The notes: a model not told the origin generated them from the letters alone. A DNA stretch of 64,000 nt from JAPPHA01 sp963662705 (GCA_963662705.2 OY759767.1:3596001-3660000); one strand, 5' to 3'. Numbered from the stretch's first letter, positions 9,125-18,594 are shown. Program-made: numbers and translations.

Positions 9125-9726
9125 ATACCGTGGCGGCGCCTCCGCGTTTCTCTGACTACAGGCTGGTTTTTTGCCACAGTCCGGCCGCCAGGCCCAACGC
9201 TTTTGCACTGCCGTGAGGAACGGTGATCATCACCGACGAGCTTGCCGGATCCTTTATTGCTGCCGCGACATCGGCTGCGGTGAAAAGGTTGTCACGCGGC
9301 GGGTCTCAAGAGAAATCGTATCGGCTCTGGCGCATGGGAAATCCTGAATGGATTCATGTACATTTGTATCGCGCCGCGTCATGTCTTGGTGTTCCGAACC
9401 CCTGGTAAGTATTTCTGCAGCTTCAATCCCAGTGTCAGGTCCGAGGGTGCAGGAAACCCCTACGCCGATGAAGACCTCCGACGCGGTCGGGCAGGGCATT
9501 GGTGTCACTTTGACCTCAAACCGCCAAATTCCGTCCGGTTCCGGTCTTGAGGAAGACCCGAGTGATTTCTCTCGTGCCGCGGGCACGAGAAAGCTGTCAG
9601 GTCGCAGGAACAACTCCAGAGGGCGATTCCGGCTTGCTGAGGTTTGACGGGCCGTCGTCACCTGATTGTACCGGCATTGAACGCTGGTTCATGGCGTGTT
9701 ACATGCAACGCGAAGGAGGTCAACTC
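9125..9726. other. No recognisable gene
   Basis: About 600 bases lie between the ABC operon and the toxin-antitoxin pair. Several frames of 60-135 codons exist on both strands, but they overlap one another, lack ribosome binding sites and resemble no family I know. The toxin-antitoxin promoter is presumably near the end of this stretch. Confidence 0.35.
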
Positions 9727-9945
9727 ATGCCCATACCTGTCTCCGAACGTGTTCGAAAGCGTCGCGATGCCCTGCGCGCGGCAGGACTGCGCCCGGTGCA
9801 GATCTGGGTACCGGATACCCGCCGCCCCTGCATTGCGGACGAGTGCCATCGCCAGGCGACCCTGATTGCTGAAGCGGACAAACAGGATACCGGCCTTTCT
9901 GGCTTCATGGATGCCGCTATGACGGAATTGGATGGTTGGCACTAA
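9727..9945 (+). CDS. Antitoxin, MazE-associated DUF3018-like family
   Basis: A 72-residue protein beginning MPIPVSERVRKRRDALRAAG, followed by LRPVQIWVPDTRRP, a strand-rich element typical of small antitoxins paired with MazF/PemK toxins (DUF3018 / 'antitoxin MazE family'). The start is an ATG at 9727 preceded by GAAGGAGGT at good spacing. The longer frame opening at 9547 is not supported. Its stop overlaps the toxin start, the standard arrangement in which antitoxin is made first, neutralises the toxin and represses the operon through its N-terminal half. Confidence 0.75.
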   Translation: MPIPVSERVRKRRDALRAAGLRPVQIWVPDTRRPCIADECHRQATLIAEADKQDTGLSGFMDAAMTELDGWH

Positions 9946-10268
9946 CGCGCGGTGACCTGGTGACAGTCGTCTTGCAAGGCGACTACGGCAAGCCGCGACC
10001 TGCACTCGTTGTCCAATCTGACCGGTTTGCAGCCCTCGCTTCGTTTGTCGTCCTGCCCATCACATCGACCTTGATCGAAGCGCCGTTATTGCGTCTGACG
10101 TTGGAGCCCTCCACAAAAAACGGTTTGCGAACGACCTCGCAGGTAATGATCGACAAGCCAATGGCCGTGAAGGCAGACAGACTCGGCTCAGCCTTTGGTC
10201 GTCTCGATGACGCCAGCATGGTCAGAGTGAACCGATCGCTTGCGCTTTTCCTGGTTCTGGCCGGCTGA
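9936..10268 (+). CDS. MazF/PemK-type endoribonuclease toxin
   Basis: A 110-residue protein with the MazF fold signature: RGDLVTVVLQGDYGKPRPALVVQ at the N terminus (RGDxxxV and the GKPRPALV loop), FVVLPITST near 40, and LDDASMVRVNRSLALFLVL at the C terminus. These enzymes cleave mRNA in a sequence-dependent manner. The start is a TTG overlapping the antitoxin's last codons by ten bases; the first residues after the ATG-equivalent (ALTRGDL) match the family start, so a rare TTG start is the best reading. Length and motifs look intact, so the module is probably functional. Confidence 0.82.
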   Translation: MALTRGDLVTVVLQGDYGKPRPALVVQSDRFAALASFVVLPITSTLIEAPLLRLTLEPSTKNGLRTTSQVMIDKPMAVKADRLGSAFGRLDDASMVRVNRSLALFLVLAG

Positions 10269-10794
10269 CGCCTGCCTGCCATCGTAATCTTCGGCCCGGA
10301 CACCAGATGATGGCTTCCAGAACCCCGGATTCCTCGGAAACACTCCTGAAAAGGCAAAGGTACGATCCAGAGGCATTTCCGGTCAAGGTAATGCGCGCCG
10401 TCACTTAGCTGCAGCGCAGCGGGTTTTAAAAACCGCCAACAAACAGGGAAAACCTGCCAGGAATATCAAATGCAATGCTAATGAAAACGGCCTGTTTCGC
10501 GTATTTTCAGCGGCTGGCGCGGGCTGTCGAGGTCCGCGTGGAGCCCGAAGCGTCGTTGGCAGAAACGGAGGGTTCGTCAGCCCAAACGATCGGGGATCAG
10601 AAACTGCGTCAGCTTATCGCCCGCCGTGGGCAGGAACGCCCAGACGAATGCCTTGAACATGGCCAACGGGCCGCACGACGGACCTCACCCTTCGACCTCG
10701 CGGCAAACCTCAACGCCGGATCAACAAGCTTCGTGAACCTCGGTAATTTCGCCAATGCCAGATTGAAAATTCCGGCTGAGATTTGCAGGTCGTT
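10269..10794. other. No recognisable gene
   Basis: This 526-base gap lies between the toxin gene and the 3' end of the convergent amidase gene. A plus-strand frame of about 150 codons (10475-10930) runs into the amidase on the opposite strand and is not family-like. I see no clear terminator hairpin with a T-run. Confidence 0.35.
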
Positions 10795-12246
10795 TTACGA
10801 TCCGACCTCACATGAACCCGATCCACCCTGCCGAGCCCACAACTCACGCGAGAGGACGCCAACAGATCTTTCTATCATCTCCATCGCGTCAAGGATCAGA
10901 TCCTCACGAAACCGCCTACCGATGACTTGAACTCCGGCCGGCAGTTCTCCTGCAAAACCGATCGGAACGACACCTGCAGGAAGGCTCAGGTAGTTGACGC
11001 CGGTACTGTAGAGCGCTGACGAAAAGAGATCCTTCACTTCCTCGAACCCCTGTGCATCGCGATCCCAGGGATGGGTCGGGCGCAAGAGGAAAGGACAGAG
11101 AACCAGAGGAAATCGATCAAGGAACATGTTCCAGTCGCGCAGAAACGTGGTTCGTTCGCAAATTGAACGCCGGTAACCAACTGCGTCCACCGGTTTTCCA
11201 ATCCGTTCATAGTGACCGAAGATCTGCTTGATCGTGTCACTTCCTACCTTCTGGATCGAATGGCCAAAATGCCATGAAAGTTCGCTGATGAGCACATCGA
11301 ACCACGCTTTCGCCGGTTCGTTCATTGGTGGGGTCGTCACGCGTTCGACCCGGTAACCCGCATCATCAAGAATGCCGGCTGCCCGGTCAATCGCATCGAT
11401 GATGTCGGGATGTGCGGGGTAACCATACGTTTCGGAAGTCACGGCCACCGGAATGGGTTCATCGAGCCGGGGTCCGTCAAAGGGCACCGGCATCCACCAT
11501 GGATCGCGGGGATCACCTCTGGCAAGCTCCCGCGTTGCAAGTCTCACATCACGCACCTCCCTGCAGATCACCCCCTGGACGGCGATCAACTGCGCCAGGA
11601 TCCCGCGCTCTCCAATGGAGCTTGGAACATGGGCCGGGACGCGTCCAAAGGTCGGCTTCATAGTGGCAACGCCACAGGCGAATGAAGGAACCCGCAACGA
11701 ACCCCCGATGTCATTCCCGTGATGAATCGGACCGAAACCCATCACGGCCGCCGCGGCCGCTCCTCCGGACGACCCCCCCGGCGATATGTTCTTGTCCCAA
11801 GGATTGATCGTGCGTCCGTGAAGGGGGTTATCGGTGGTCAACCGCATCGAGAATTCGGGGGTATTCGTCCGACCGACAATGATCGCGCCGGCTTCAAGGA
11901 GATTGTTGACGACGGGAGAATGCTCGGAAGCGATCAGTTCCGAACTTGCCGGCAGTCCGTTGGTCGTCGCCTGACCGGCGACATCGACGTTGACCTTGAT
12001 TGTAACCGGAATTCCATGAAGCGGCCCGGCAACGGCGCCACTGGCAAGCTCCCGGTCCTTTCTCATGGCTTCCTGAAGCGCCGCGTCACCGCATTCCAGG
12101 ACGATGGCATTGAACTTGCGATTATGTGCGGCGATGCGCCCGAGGACCGACTCCATGATCTCGACGCACGATGCCTTGCGCTCCCGGATCAGGCTCGCGA
12201 GTTCAACCGCGCTCAGCTTCCAGAAGTCCCCGCCGGTCTCCATCAT
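10795..12246 (-). CDS. Amidase (amidase-signature family)
   Basis: A 483-residue amidase-signature enzyme. The catalytic Lys-cisSer-Ser triad is visible: Lys84 in GIPVTIKVN, Ser159 in SPGGSSGG and the nucleophile Ser183 in NDIGGSLRVPSFACG. The N-terminal helix WKLSAVELASLIRERKAS is typical. It hydrolyses a carboxamide to acid and ammonia; the substrate is not predictable. I start at the double ATG at 12246/12243. The frame continues upstream to 12363, but those 39 residues are proline/arginine-rich and not family-like. It is a single gene, convergent with the toxin-antitoxin pair and in the same direction as the following enolase-superfamily operon, 172 bases away. Confidence 0.88.
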   Translation of the reverse strand: MMETGGDFWKLSAVELASLIRERKASCVEIMESVLGRIAAHNRKFNAIVLECGDAALQEAMRKDRELASGAVAGPLHGIPVTIKVNVDVAGQATTNGLPASSELIASEHSPVVNNLLEAGAIIVGRTNTPEFSMRLTTDNPLHGRTINPWDKNISPGGSSGGAAAAAVMGFGPIHHGNDIGGSLRVPSFACGVATMKPTFGRVPAHVPSSIGERGILAQLIAVQGVICREVRDVRLATRELARGDPRDPWWMPVPFDGPRLDEPIPVAVTSETYGYPAHPDIIDAIDRAAGILDDAGYRVERVTTPPMNEPAKAWFDVLISELSWHFGHSIQKVGSDTIKQIFGHYERIGKPVDAVGYRRSICERTTFLRDWNMFLDRFPLVLCPFLLRPTHPWDRDAQGFEEVKDLFSSALYSTGVNYLSLPAGVVPIGFAGELPAGVQVIGRRFREDLILDAMEMIERSVGVLSRELWARQGGSGSCEVGS

Positions 12247-12418
12247 TCCTGCCCTCCGGTGTGGTTTCGGTGTTCCGGGTTCTTGTCGTCCTTGTCGCCA
12301 GCAGCCGGATCGGTGAATCACACTCCCGATTGGCGGCGCGCGGGCCCAGGCACGGCCAGGCAATGAACCCTCATGGTCCCGGGCGGCCCCTCCCCGCGGT
12401 CATTCGTTCGCCGGGCCT

Positions 12419-13654
12419 TCACCGGCGCGGCGGTGCGCCACCCGTAAACGCGTTCGGGCGGTCAAAATCGCACGGTGCCTCCTGCATCTCCAGGTGCAGC
12501 TTCGTGCCTTCGTAGGGGTGGTCGCGCGCGAGTGCCTCGTCAAATTCGATTCCCAGCCCCGGTGCTTCCGGCACCCGGATGAACCCGTTGTCCCACTGCA
12601 AGGTGTCACCGATCAGGCGGCGATGGAATTCTCCTCCGGTCTGGATGGTCTCGACCATCAGGAGATTCGGAATGGACGCGGCGAACTGTACGTTTGCTGC
12701 CCATTCGACCGGGCCGGCATAAAGATGAGGGGCAACCTGGGCGTTGAAGACCTCGGCGATTGCCGCGATCTTCTTCGTCTCCAGAATTCCCCCTGCTCGA
12801 CCCAGGGCCGGCTGCACGATCGAAGCACCTCCTGTCTTGAGTATTGCCGCAAATTCCGACTTTGTCGTCAGTCGTTCGCCGGTCGCAACCGGGATCCGGA
12901 CTGCGGCGGCAACCCTTGCGAACTCATCCGGATTATCCGGAGGGACGGGCTCTTCGAACCAAAGTGGATCGAACGCCTCAAGGCGTCTGCCCAGGCGAAT
13001 GGCACCTGAGGTGGTGAATTGCCCGTGAGTCCCGAACAGGAGATCCGCCCGGGACCCGACGGCAGCACGGATCTGCCCGCAGAAACGGGCGGAAAGTTCG
13101 ATATCATGCATGGAAGGCTGGTGGCCTCCGCGGATGGTATAGGGACCCGCCGGATCGAATTTCACCGCGGTAAACCCGAGATCGACCATTTCGCTGGCAC
13201 ATTCAGCCGCCATTTCCGCGTTCGCCCAGAATTCATTCAGATCATGGTGGGGAAGCGGGTACAGGTACGTGTACGACCGGACGCGATCATTGATCCTGCC
13301 ACCGATCAAGGCATGGACCGGCTGATCGAGGGCTTTCCCCCGGATGTCCCAACACGCCATCTCGAGCCCCGAAAATGCCCCGATGACCGTGGGGTCGGGG
13401 CGTTGGCTAAACCCGGAGGAATAGGCGCGGCGAAACATCAATTCGATGCTCGCCGGAGATTCACCCTCCATATGCCGTTCGAAGACATCCCGGATCACGG
13501 GCTCCATCGCGGCCGGACCGACGGCAGCGGCATAAACTTCGCCGATGCCGACGATACCGCAGGCCGTGGTGACCTTGACGAAGATGAAGTAGCGTCCGCC
13601 CCATCCCGGCGGTGGATTTTCGACCGCGAAGATCTCCAGATCGGCGAGCTTCAT
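12419..13654 (-). CDS. Enolase-superfamily enzyme (mandelate racemase / sugar-acid dehydratase type)
   Basis: A 411-residue two-domain enzyme with an N-terminal capping domain and C-terminal barrel. Expected residues are visible: Lys165 in FTAVKFDPAG, a His210 motif LLFGTHGQFT, Glu234/235 in WFEEPVPPDN, Glu260 in ATGERLTT and His310 in VAPHLYAGP. The GTHG arrangement resembles mannonate/galactonate dehydratase-like members more than classical KxK mandelate racemase, so an acid-sugar dehydratase is the likely activity. Its ATG overlaps the stop of the upstream alcohol dehydrogenase (ATGA), so the pair probably act in sequence: oxidation to an acid or lactone, then dehydration. Confidence 0.85.
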   Translation of the reverse strand: MKLADLEIFAVENPPPGWGGRYFIFVKVTTACGIVGIGEVYAAAVGPAAMEPVIRDVFERHMEGESPASIELMFRRAYSSGFSQRPDPTVIGAFSGLEMACWDIRGKALDQPVHALIGGRINDRVRSYTYLYPLPHHDLNEFWANAEMAAECASEMVDLGFTAVKFDPAGPYTIRGGHQPSMHDIELSARFCGQIRAAVGSRADLLFGTHGQFTTSGAIRLGRRLEAFDPLWFEEPVPPDNPDEFARVAAAVRIPVATGERLTTKSEFAAILKTGGASIVQPALGRAGGILETKKIAAIAEVFNAQVAPHLYAGPVEWAANVQFAASIPNLLMVETIQTGGEFHRRLIGDTLQWDNGFIRVPEAPGLGIEFDEALARDHPYEGTKLHLEMQEAPCDFDRPNAFTGGAPPRR

Positions 13655-14751
13655 TGCTCTTGCGCGCCGAAGACGACGACGTTCCGGCGCGCCGCTCCTG
13701 AACGTGTATCGGCAATCGCTTCATTGATCCGCTCGAGCGGATAGCGATTCGAGACCAGCTCGTCGAGCTTGACCCGGCCTTGCCTGTACAGATCGACGAG
13801 CCAGGGAATGTCACGCGACAAAACCGCGTCACCCATGCGCGATCCCCGAATGCTCTGTCCAAGGAAGGCGAATATCAGCGGCGACCATTTGGCCATGTCT
13901 TCCGAAGCCGGCATTCCCACCGCGACCAGTTCACCCCGGGTTCCGAGGTATTTCGGGGCCTGTTCGTACACGCCGCCTGCCCCGACCGTCACGAAGACAT
14001 AGTCGGCGCCCCTTCCGCCGGCCAGCCGCCTGGCCTCGCGATGTGCGTTGCGATTGTCGGCAAGGACCGTGTCAGTCGCACCGAACTCCCGTGCGCCCTC
14101 GAGTTTTTCCGGGATGACATCGACCGCGATCACCCGTGCCGCGCCGGCCACTCTTGCGCCCTGGATACTGTTCAACCCGACCCCGCCGGCGCCGATGACG
14201 ACGACATTGCTGCCCGGCCTTACCCTTGCGGTGTTGGTCGCTGCCCCGAATCCGGTAATGACGCCGCACGATAGAAGGCACGCCACGTCCATCTCGATGT
14301 CGGAAGGGATTTTCTGGACCTGGCTTTGATCGACGACCACCCGTTCCGCGAAAGCCGCCGTGCTGACACCCTGTTCAATCGGGGTGCGTTCGCCGTCACG
14401 CATCCGCAACGGGCTGGCTTTCACCCGGTCGAACGGAGTCTCGCAGGTGACCGGGTTCCCATCGCTACAGGACCGGCATGATCCGCACGCACGGATCAGC
14501 GTAACGAGCACAGGGTCGCCAATAGCAATTCCCGGAACTCCGGGACCGAGCGCCCTGATGTTTCCGGCGGCTTCGTGGCCATAAATCGCCGGCAGTTCCC
14601 CGCCCCATGCTCCATCCATGTAGTGAATGTCCGTATGGCAGATCGCACATGCGGCGATGTTGACCTCAACTTCGCCGGGACCCGGTGGTCGAAGGTCAAC
14701 GTCAATGATCTCCAGGGGTTTTCCGAATTCCCGGCAAACTGCTGCTTTCAT
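13651..14751 (-). CDS. Zinc-dependent alcohol dehydrogenase (MDR superfamily)
   Basis: A 366-residue medium-chain dehydrogenase. The catalytic-zinc region reads CAICHTDIHYMDG with GHEAAG downstream. The four-cysteine structural-zinc lobe is at RACGSCRSCSDGNPVTC, and the Rossmann motif is VVIGAGGVGLNSIQGA. This layout resembles class III-like or aryl alcohol dehydrogenases. I start at the ATG at 14751 (MKAAVCREFGKP); the frame upstream to 14841 overlaps the ureohydrolase gene and is not homologous. It is translationally coupled to the enolase-superfamily gene and lies 50 bases after the ureohydrolase, so the three probably share a transcript. Confidence 0.88.
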   Translation of the reverse strand: MKAAVCREFGKPLEIIDVDLRPPGPGEVEVNIAACAICHTDIHYMDGAWGGELPAIYGHEAAGNIRALGPGVPGIAIGDPVLVTLIRACGSCRSCSDGNPVTCETPFDRVKASPLRMRDGERTPIEQGVSTAAFAERVVVDQSQVQKIPSDIEMDVACLLSCGVITGFGAATNTARVRPGSNVVVIGAGGVGLNSIQGARVAGAARVIAVDVIPEKLEGAREFGATDTVLADNRNAHREARRLAGGRGADYVFVTVGAGGVYEQAPKYLGTRGELVAVGMPASEDMAKWSPLIFAFLGQSIRGSRMGDAVLSRDIPWLVDLYRQGRVKLDELVSNRYPLERINEAIADTRSGAARRNVVVFGAQEQ

Positions 14752-14801
14752 ACGGTGTTTCCTTTCACGACTTTCGATTCCGCCGACCCGACGCACCCGG
14801 T

Positions 14802-15767
14802 TCAACCATTCTCGCCGTTCATTTTCTTTCCCGTCGCCCACAAGCAGATCAGGTCAGTTGCGACATGCGCGCCCGCCACGGCCGTCGCTCCGGAGACGTC
14901 GTACTGGGGCGAGACCTCGACGACATCCATGCCGACCAGGTTTATTCCCGCTATGTCCCTCAGGATGACCGATGCCTGGGCAGACGTCAGGCCACCCCAT
15001 ACCGGAGTTCCCGTCCCGGGCGCGAAAGCGGGGTCCAGCGCGTCAATGTCGAAGGTCAAATAGACCGGATGATTTCCGATGATCTCTCGAATCCGCCTAG
15101 CCGTCCGTTCGGGTCCGTTCCGATGAACCCATCGCGCATCAAGAATATTGACGCCGAGCGTGTCCGAATTGCTCGTCCTGATTCCGACCTGAACCGAGAG
15201 TTCGGGCTTCACGAGGCCTCGATGAACCGCGTGGTAGAACATCGTTCCGTGATCGATCCGCTCCGGGTTCGCATCCGGCCAGGTATCGGAGTGGGCATCG
15301 AATTGCAGCAGCGCCAACGGACCAAAGGATTCCGCGTGTGCCCTGAGTATCGGATAGGTGATATAGTGATCGCCTCCAAGGACAAGAACCGTCGTACCCG
15401 TCTTGATGATGTCGGCAATGAAGTCGGTGAGCTGACGAGGGAATTCGCTGATCCGCGCATAATCGAACCCGAAGTCGCCGAAATCGGCGATATTCAACTC
15501 CGTCAGGGGATCAACGTCCCAACCGTACGGCGCATCGTATCCCTGGAGCACCGAGGCCTCGCGTATCGCCCGCGGGCCGAAACGCGTCCCAGGTCGGTTG
15601 CTGGTTGCGCAGTCAAACGGCACCCCCGCAACGGCGAGGTCGACGTGCTCGAGTTTCCTCGAATACGTTCGTCGCAGGAAGCTGACGACCCCCGAATAGG
15701 TTGCTTCGCTTGTATGGCCCCGAAAACCCTCCCGGGTGATGGCTTCGTCACTGTTTCGCGATTCCAT
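14802..15767 (-). CDS. Agmatinase-like ureohydrolase (arginase superfamily)
   Basis: A 321-residue binuclear-manganese hydrolase. Metal ligands are all visible: His134 in LGGDHYITYP, Asp157/His159/Asp161 in QFDAHSDTW, and the two aspartates of FDIDALDPAFAPGTG. The signature TSNRPGTRFGPRAIREAS near residue 55 is typical of agmatinase, guanidinobutyrase and related guanidine hydrolases. The reaction is removal of urea from a guanidino compound; the particular substrate is uncertain. It is first in a minus-strand group with the alcohol dehydrogenase and enolase-superfamily genes, which could process the released amino alcohol or acid, but that link is inference. Confidence 0.87.
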   Translation of the reverse strand: MESRNSDEAITREGFRGHTSEATYSGVVSFLRRTYSRKLEHVDLAVAGVPFDCATSNRPGTRFGPRAIREASVLQGYDAPYGWDVDPLTELNIADFGDFGFDYARISEFPRQLTDFIADIIKTGTTVLVLGGDHYITYPILRAHAESFGPLALLQFDAHSDTWPDANPERIDHGTMFYHAVHRGLVKPELSVQVGIRTSNSDTLGVNILDARWVHRNGPERTARRIREIIGNHPVYLTFDIDALDPAFAPGTGTPVWGGLTSAQASVILRDIAGINLVGMDVVEVSPQYDVSGATAVAGAHVATDLICLWATGKKMNGENG

Positions 15768-15875
15768 CCGTCAGTCCTTTCCAGGTTGTTCCCAGCAATG
15801 GCCATTCTGCTGCCGAAGTGCGATTTCATCCGATCCAGTCCGGTTGATTCCCTGCCGGATTCGAGGCCAGATCAC

Positions 15876-16313
15876 CTAGCATTCGAGCAGGATCGTGACA
15901 GGGCCATCATTCGTGAGCTTCACCTCCATCTCGGCGCCGAAAATCCCTGTTTCCACGCCAACACCAAGATTTCGTACGGCATTGCAGAAATCTTCGTACT
16001 GTTTCTCGCCGATGTCTGGAGAGGCAGCCCCGGAGAACCCCGGACGGTTTCCCCGCGATGTATCTGCCGCCAGTGTGAACTGGCTGACAATCAAGGCTTC
16101 TCCACCAATCTGTAACAAGGATCGATTCATACGCCCGGCGTCATCGCGAAATACCCTCAGGTTGACGAACTTCCGCGCGAGTTTGCCAACCTGTTCATCC
16201 CGATCGCCTGACATTGAACAGAAGAACCCGAGCAGACCCCCGGAAATCTGCCCGGCGACCTCACCGTCCACCCTGACTTCCGCCGACGCAACCCTCTGGA
16301 CAAGTAACCGCAT
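15876..16313 (-). CDS. dtd: D-aminoacyl-tRNA deacylase
   Basis: A 145-residue protein of exactly the usual DTD length. It starts MRLLVQRVASAEVRVDGEV and carries the two active-site blocks: VSQFTLAAD near 78 and the Gly-cisPro loop region GNRPGFSGAA near 92. It removes D-amino acids mischarged on tRNA. I start at the ATG at 16313; the frame extends to 16538, but the extra 75 residues have no counterpart in the family. It sits 240 bases from tRNA-Met, in the opposite orientation, and is a housekeeping gene that marks chromosomal rather than plasmid context. Confidence 0.93.
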   Translation of the reverse strand: MRLLVQRVASAEVRVDGEVAGQISGGLLGFFCSMSGDRDEQVGKLARKFVNLRVFRDDAGRMNRSLLQIGGEALIVSQFTLAADTSRGNRPGFSGAASPDIGEKQYEDFCNAVRNLGVGVETGIFGAEMEVKLTNDGPVTILLEC

Positions 16314-16554
16314 GAACCAATCCAACCACTCGAGCCGCTTCACCCCAGAATGACTTGGCAGTCCATAGCGACCGGCCACGGGATTCGCCAATGAATTTCT
16401 CGGAATGGTGCCAGACGCGAACCGGAAGCGATTCGTGTCGGATGTGTCGCCCGCGAGTCTTTGCCTGTGCTCAGGCAGTGGCCAGCTTGCTCCTGTCATC
16501 CTGATACGACTCCGCCTTGACGGAAATTGCGTTGTCACCTAGTCACGCGGGCGT

Positions 16555-16631
16555 GGCGGAGTAGCTCAGTTGGTTAGAGCAGCGGAATCATAATCCGCGT
16601 GTCGGGGGTTCAAGTCCCTCCTCCGCTACCA
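16555..16631 (+). tRNA. tRNA-Met, anticodon CAT (elongator type)
   Basis: A complete 77-base cloverleaf with encoded CCA. The acceptor stem pairs GGCGGAG with CTCCGCT (one G-U pair). The D arm is TAGCTCAGTTGGTTAGAGC, the anticodon stem GCGGA/TCCGC encloses loop ATCATAA with anticodon CAT, and the T arm contains GGTTCAAGTCC. The first base pair (G-U) and D arm are those of alphaproteobacterial elongator tRNA-Met rather than the initiator form. Ile2 tRNA shares the CAT anticodon, so that alternative is not excluded from sequence alone. Confidence 0.95.
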
Positions 16632-16866
16632 AACTTTCTCTTATTTTCAATGATATAGTGTGGGACACCAAGCCTGAAGCCGTGTGAATTCGGACTTACA
16701 CACAAATTGCACATGTGTTTTGAGGCGGGGAGATTCTCGAATAGCATACGATTCTTGTTGGTACGGTCCATGTCCAAATTCTGTGTTGGCGGTTTTAAGA
16801 AAGCGCGGGATTTTGGTGGTAAACCGCGCTTTTTTGGGATGGGTCTGCTTCCTTTTGGCGACCGGA

Positions 16867-17304
16867 TCACCGGTTTCCTCGTCTTTTTGGTCGAGATCGC
16901 ATCTCTTCGGCCACCAGTTGGGGGCAGGGCCGGCTGCATCGGGCGCATCGAGGGAACGATTCACCCGACCGAACCGCCCAAGGCAGGCGGCGGGCCGCGG
17001 TCGCAGAACCATGGTCCGTTACGAAACGTACCGACGGCGGTGCCTGGCTGGCGGTGGCAGCGGACCCCATGTCGGCTCGTGCCGGCAGCGCGTGTCGCAT
17101 CCGATGCAGCTGCTGGCGCCGACGGTTGGTCTCCAGACCACGCTCGCTCGCCGCATACCGGCGGTTCGATTCGCGGCGACGTTCGCGACGCCCCAGCTCG
17201 CTGCAGGACTTCGAACAGTACCGGTGGCCGCGGTCGCAGGACCTGCACAGGACGACCTGACGCCTGCATAGACAGCAATAGAAGAGCCGACCCTCAAGAC
17301 ACAT
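16867..17304 (-). CDS. Cys-rich zinc-finger-like protein of a mobile-element-associated type
   Basis: A 145-residue basic protein with paired cysteines: FYCCLCRRQVVLCRSC at residues 8-23, then DRGHRYCSKSC, followed by a long arginine-rich helix (RRERRRESNRRY). A second cysteine pair near the C terminus (RCARCSRPC) is followed by a basic end. The pattern 'CRxC..CDRGxRYCxxxC..RR..RR' matches a family of small proteins that I recall seeing next to transposases in proteobacteria; the function is not known to me. I start at the ATG at 17304; another in-frame ATG is at 17346. The opposite strand has a longer frame (16707-17612), but only this strand gives a family-like pattern. Confidence 0.55.
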   Translation of the reverse strand: MCLEGRLFYCCLCRRQVVLCRSCDRGHRYCSKSCSELGRRERRRESNRRYAASERGLETNRRRQQLHRMRHALPARADMGSAATASQAPPSVRFVTDHGSATAARRLPWAVRSGESFPRCARCSRPCPQLVAEEMRSRPKRRGNR

Positions 17305-17346
17305 CCGCCATCTCCGCCACACGAGGGCATCCGGACAGCCAGTCAC

Positions 17347-18119
17347 CTGAAATCAGGAAGAAACCTGCCCGTTGCGCCGGCGCCTCATCGCCCTGTCTCC
17401 CGGTGAGGGCTTACCAGCTGATCCGTGCCATGGCCACGGCGTGGCGATCGATGGGCCTTCAGGCACCGGCCGCCATGCCCGGATCTGCACAAGCGCTCGG
17501 GACCAACCCGTTCAGGGCGTCGTCGCCCGCACGGCGAAGGTCACCCAAACGTGCCGCGGGTGCAGACGGCCGGATCGGTGCCACGACCGTGCTCTCAGGA
17601 CAAGCGACGTGAGACCGGGCGACGGCACCGACAGGGGCCGTACAATAGGGAAAGGAAACGATCCCGGAAAATGCGCGGCGAACCGCCAGAATTCCGCCCT
17701 TTTCCACAGCCATCTACATTCTGCGTTGGCGTCCGGCATGGCAATGCCTGGTGTTTCTCGACGGAGGAAATCTACAGGCCAATCCAAAAGCAAGCTCATG
17801 GCATCAATCCCTCAAGGCAGGCCGCTTTCATCCGCTCCGCCTGTCATGGATTTCCTGCCATTTGGCGTGGCCAGCATGCTCAATTGACCAGGCACGAGTT
17901 TGTCAAATCTGGCAGTAAAATTTCGTGCCAAGGTGACGCCAATTGCAGCTCGGACTCCGGCGGAACGGCTTCAGCAATACTGATTCCTGCATTTCCGGTG
18001 ATACCTGCAACCAGGAATGTCTTGTCCGGAATGATCCGGAACGCATGGTGAAGTTCCAGGAGAATGTATCCGAGTTTCGTCCCTGCACGTTGGGCCGGAC
18101 GGTAGCCGGGCCAGAGCTT
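17347..18119. other. No recognisable gene
   Basis: About 770 bases lie between the Cys-rich ORF and the 3' end of soxX. Overlapping frames of up to 208 codons exist on the plus strand, but their arginine/serine/proline composition is what GC-rich noncoding DNA gives. I see no family motif, tRNA or clear repeat. With the Cys-rich ORF this makes a gene-poor 1.5 kb next to the tRNA gene. Confidence 0.35.
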
Positions 18120-18593
18120 TCAGTCCTCGACCAGGGTCATGAGATAGGCGATCACATCCTCGATTTCACCTGCGTCGTAGACGGTTCTGCCATCGTACTC
18201 GGTGGCGACACGGTGCAGCCCATCGCTCCTGAAATAGGAAGGCATGACAGTCTCCGGGTTCAGAAACTGCGGCTCGACCAGGCGTAGCCTGAGTTCACCT
18301 GCGGTGTAACGGCTGCCCAAACCGTCGAGTGGAGGACCGATGTTTCCCGGGTCCGGCTCTCCTTCTATCGGAATCGCGTGGCAGATAAGGCACGTTGCAT
18401 TGTCCGCATCACGCACGATCCGCTCACCCTTTTCGGGATCCCCGACCGCACCCGTGAGTGAATACGGAATGGAGAGATCAACGATTTCATAGTCAACCGG
18501 TTCGGCAGCCGGCATGATGGCTGACAAAACGACAAACGCAACTGCCAAAAGACCGCTTCGAGAGCGGGCCGAAACCGGGATGAGGCGGCTCAC
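18120..18593 (-). CDS. soxX: SoxX-like monoheme cytochrome c
   Basis: A 157-residue periplasmic cytochrome of the thiosulfate-oxidising Sox system. A signal peptide (residues 1-32, ending near PAAEP) precedes the heme motif CLICH. SoxX-typical text follows: GNIGPPLDGLGSRYT, LRLRLVEP, and NPETVMPSYF with the distal methionine. The GTG start at 18593 lies just after the fccB stop; longer frames upstream run through fccB and are not real. SoxX partners the SoxA encoded 18 kb away at 36.4 kb; together they conjugate the sulfur substrate onto SoxY. Separation of soxX from soxA is unusual (see findings). Confidence 0.85.
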   Translation of the reverse strand: MSRLIPVSARSRSGLLAVAFVVLSAIMPAAEPVDYEIVDLSIPYSLTGAVGDPEKGERIVRDADNATCLICHAIPIEGEPDPGNIGPPLDGLGSRYTAGELRLRLVEPQFLNPETVMPSYFRSDGLHRVATEYDGRTVYDAGEIEDVIAYLMTLVED

Positions 18594-18594
18594 T

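Noticed and set aside
14865..16115. A 416-codon plus-strand frame opposite the ureohydrolase and dtd genes
   Set aside because: It is antisense to two well-supported genes. Shadow composition only.
16555..16631. tRNA-Met as an integration site for an island
   Set aside because: I looked for a second copy of the tRNA 3' end or an integrase gene nearby and saw neither.
16707..17612. A 301-codon plus-strand frame next to tRNA-Met
   Set aside because: It overlaps the Cys-rich minus-strand ORF, whose paired-cysteine pattern is family-like, while this frame has only arginine/proline-rich text.
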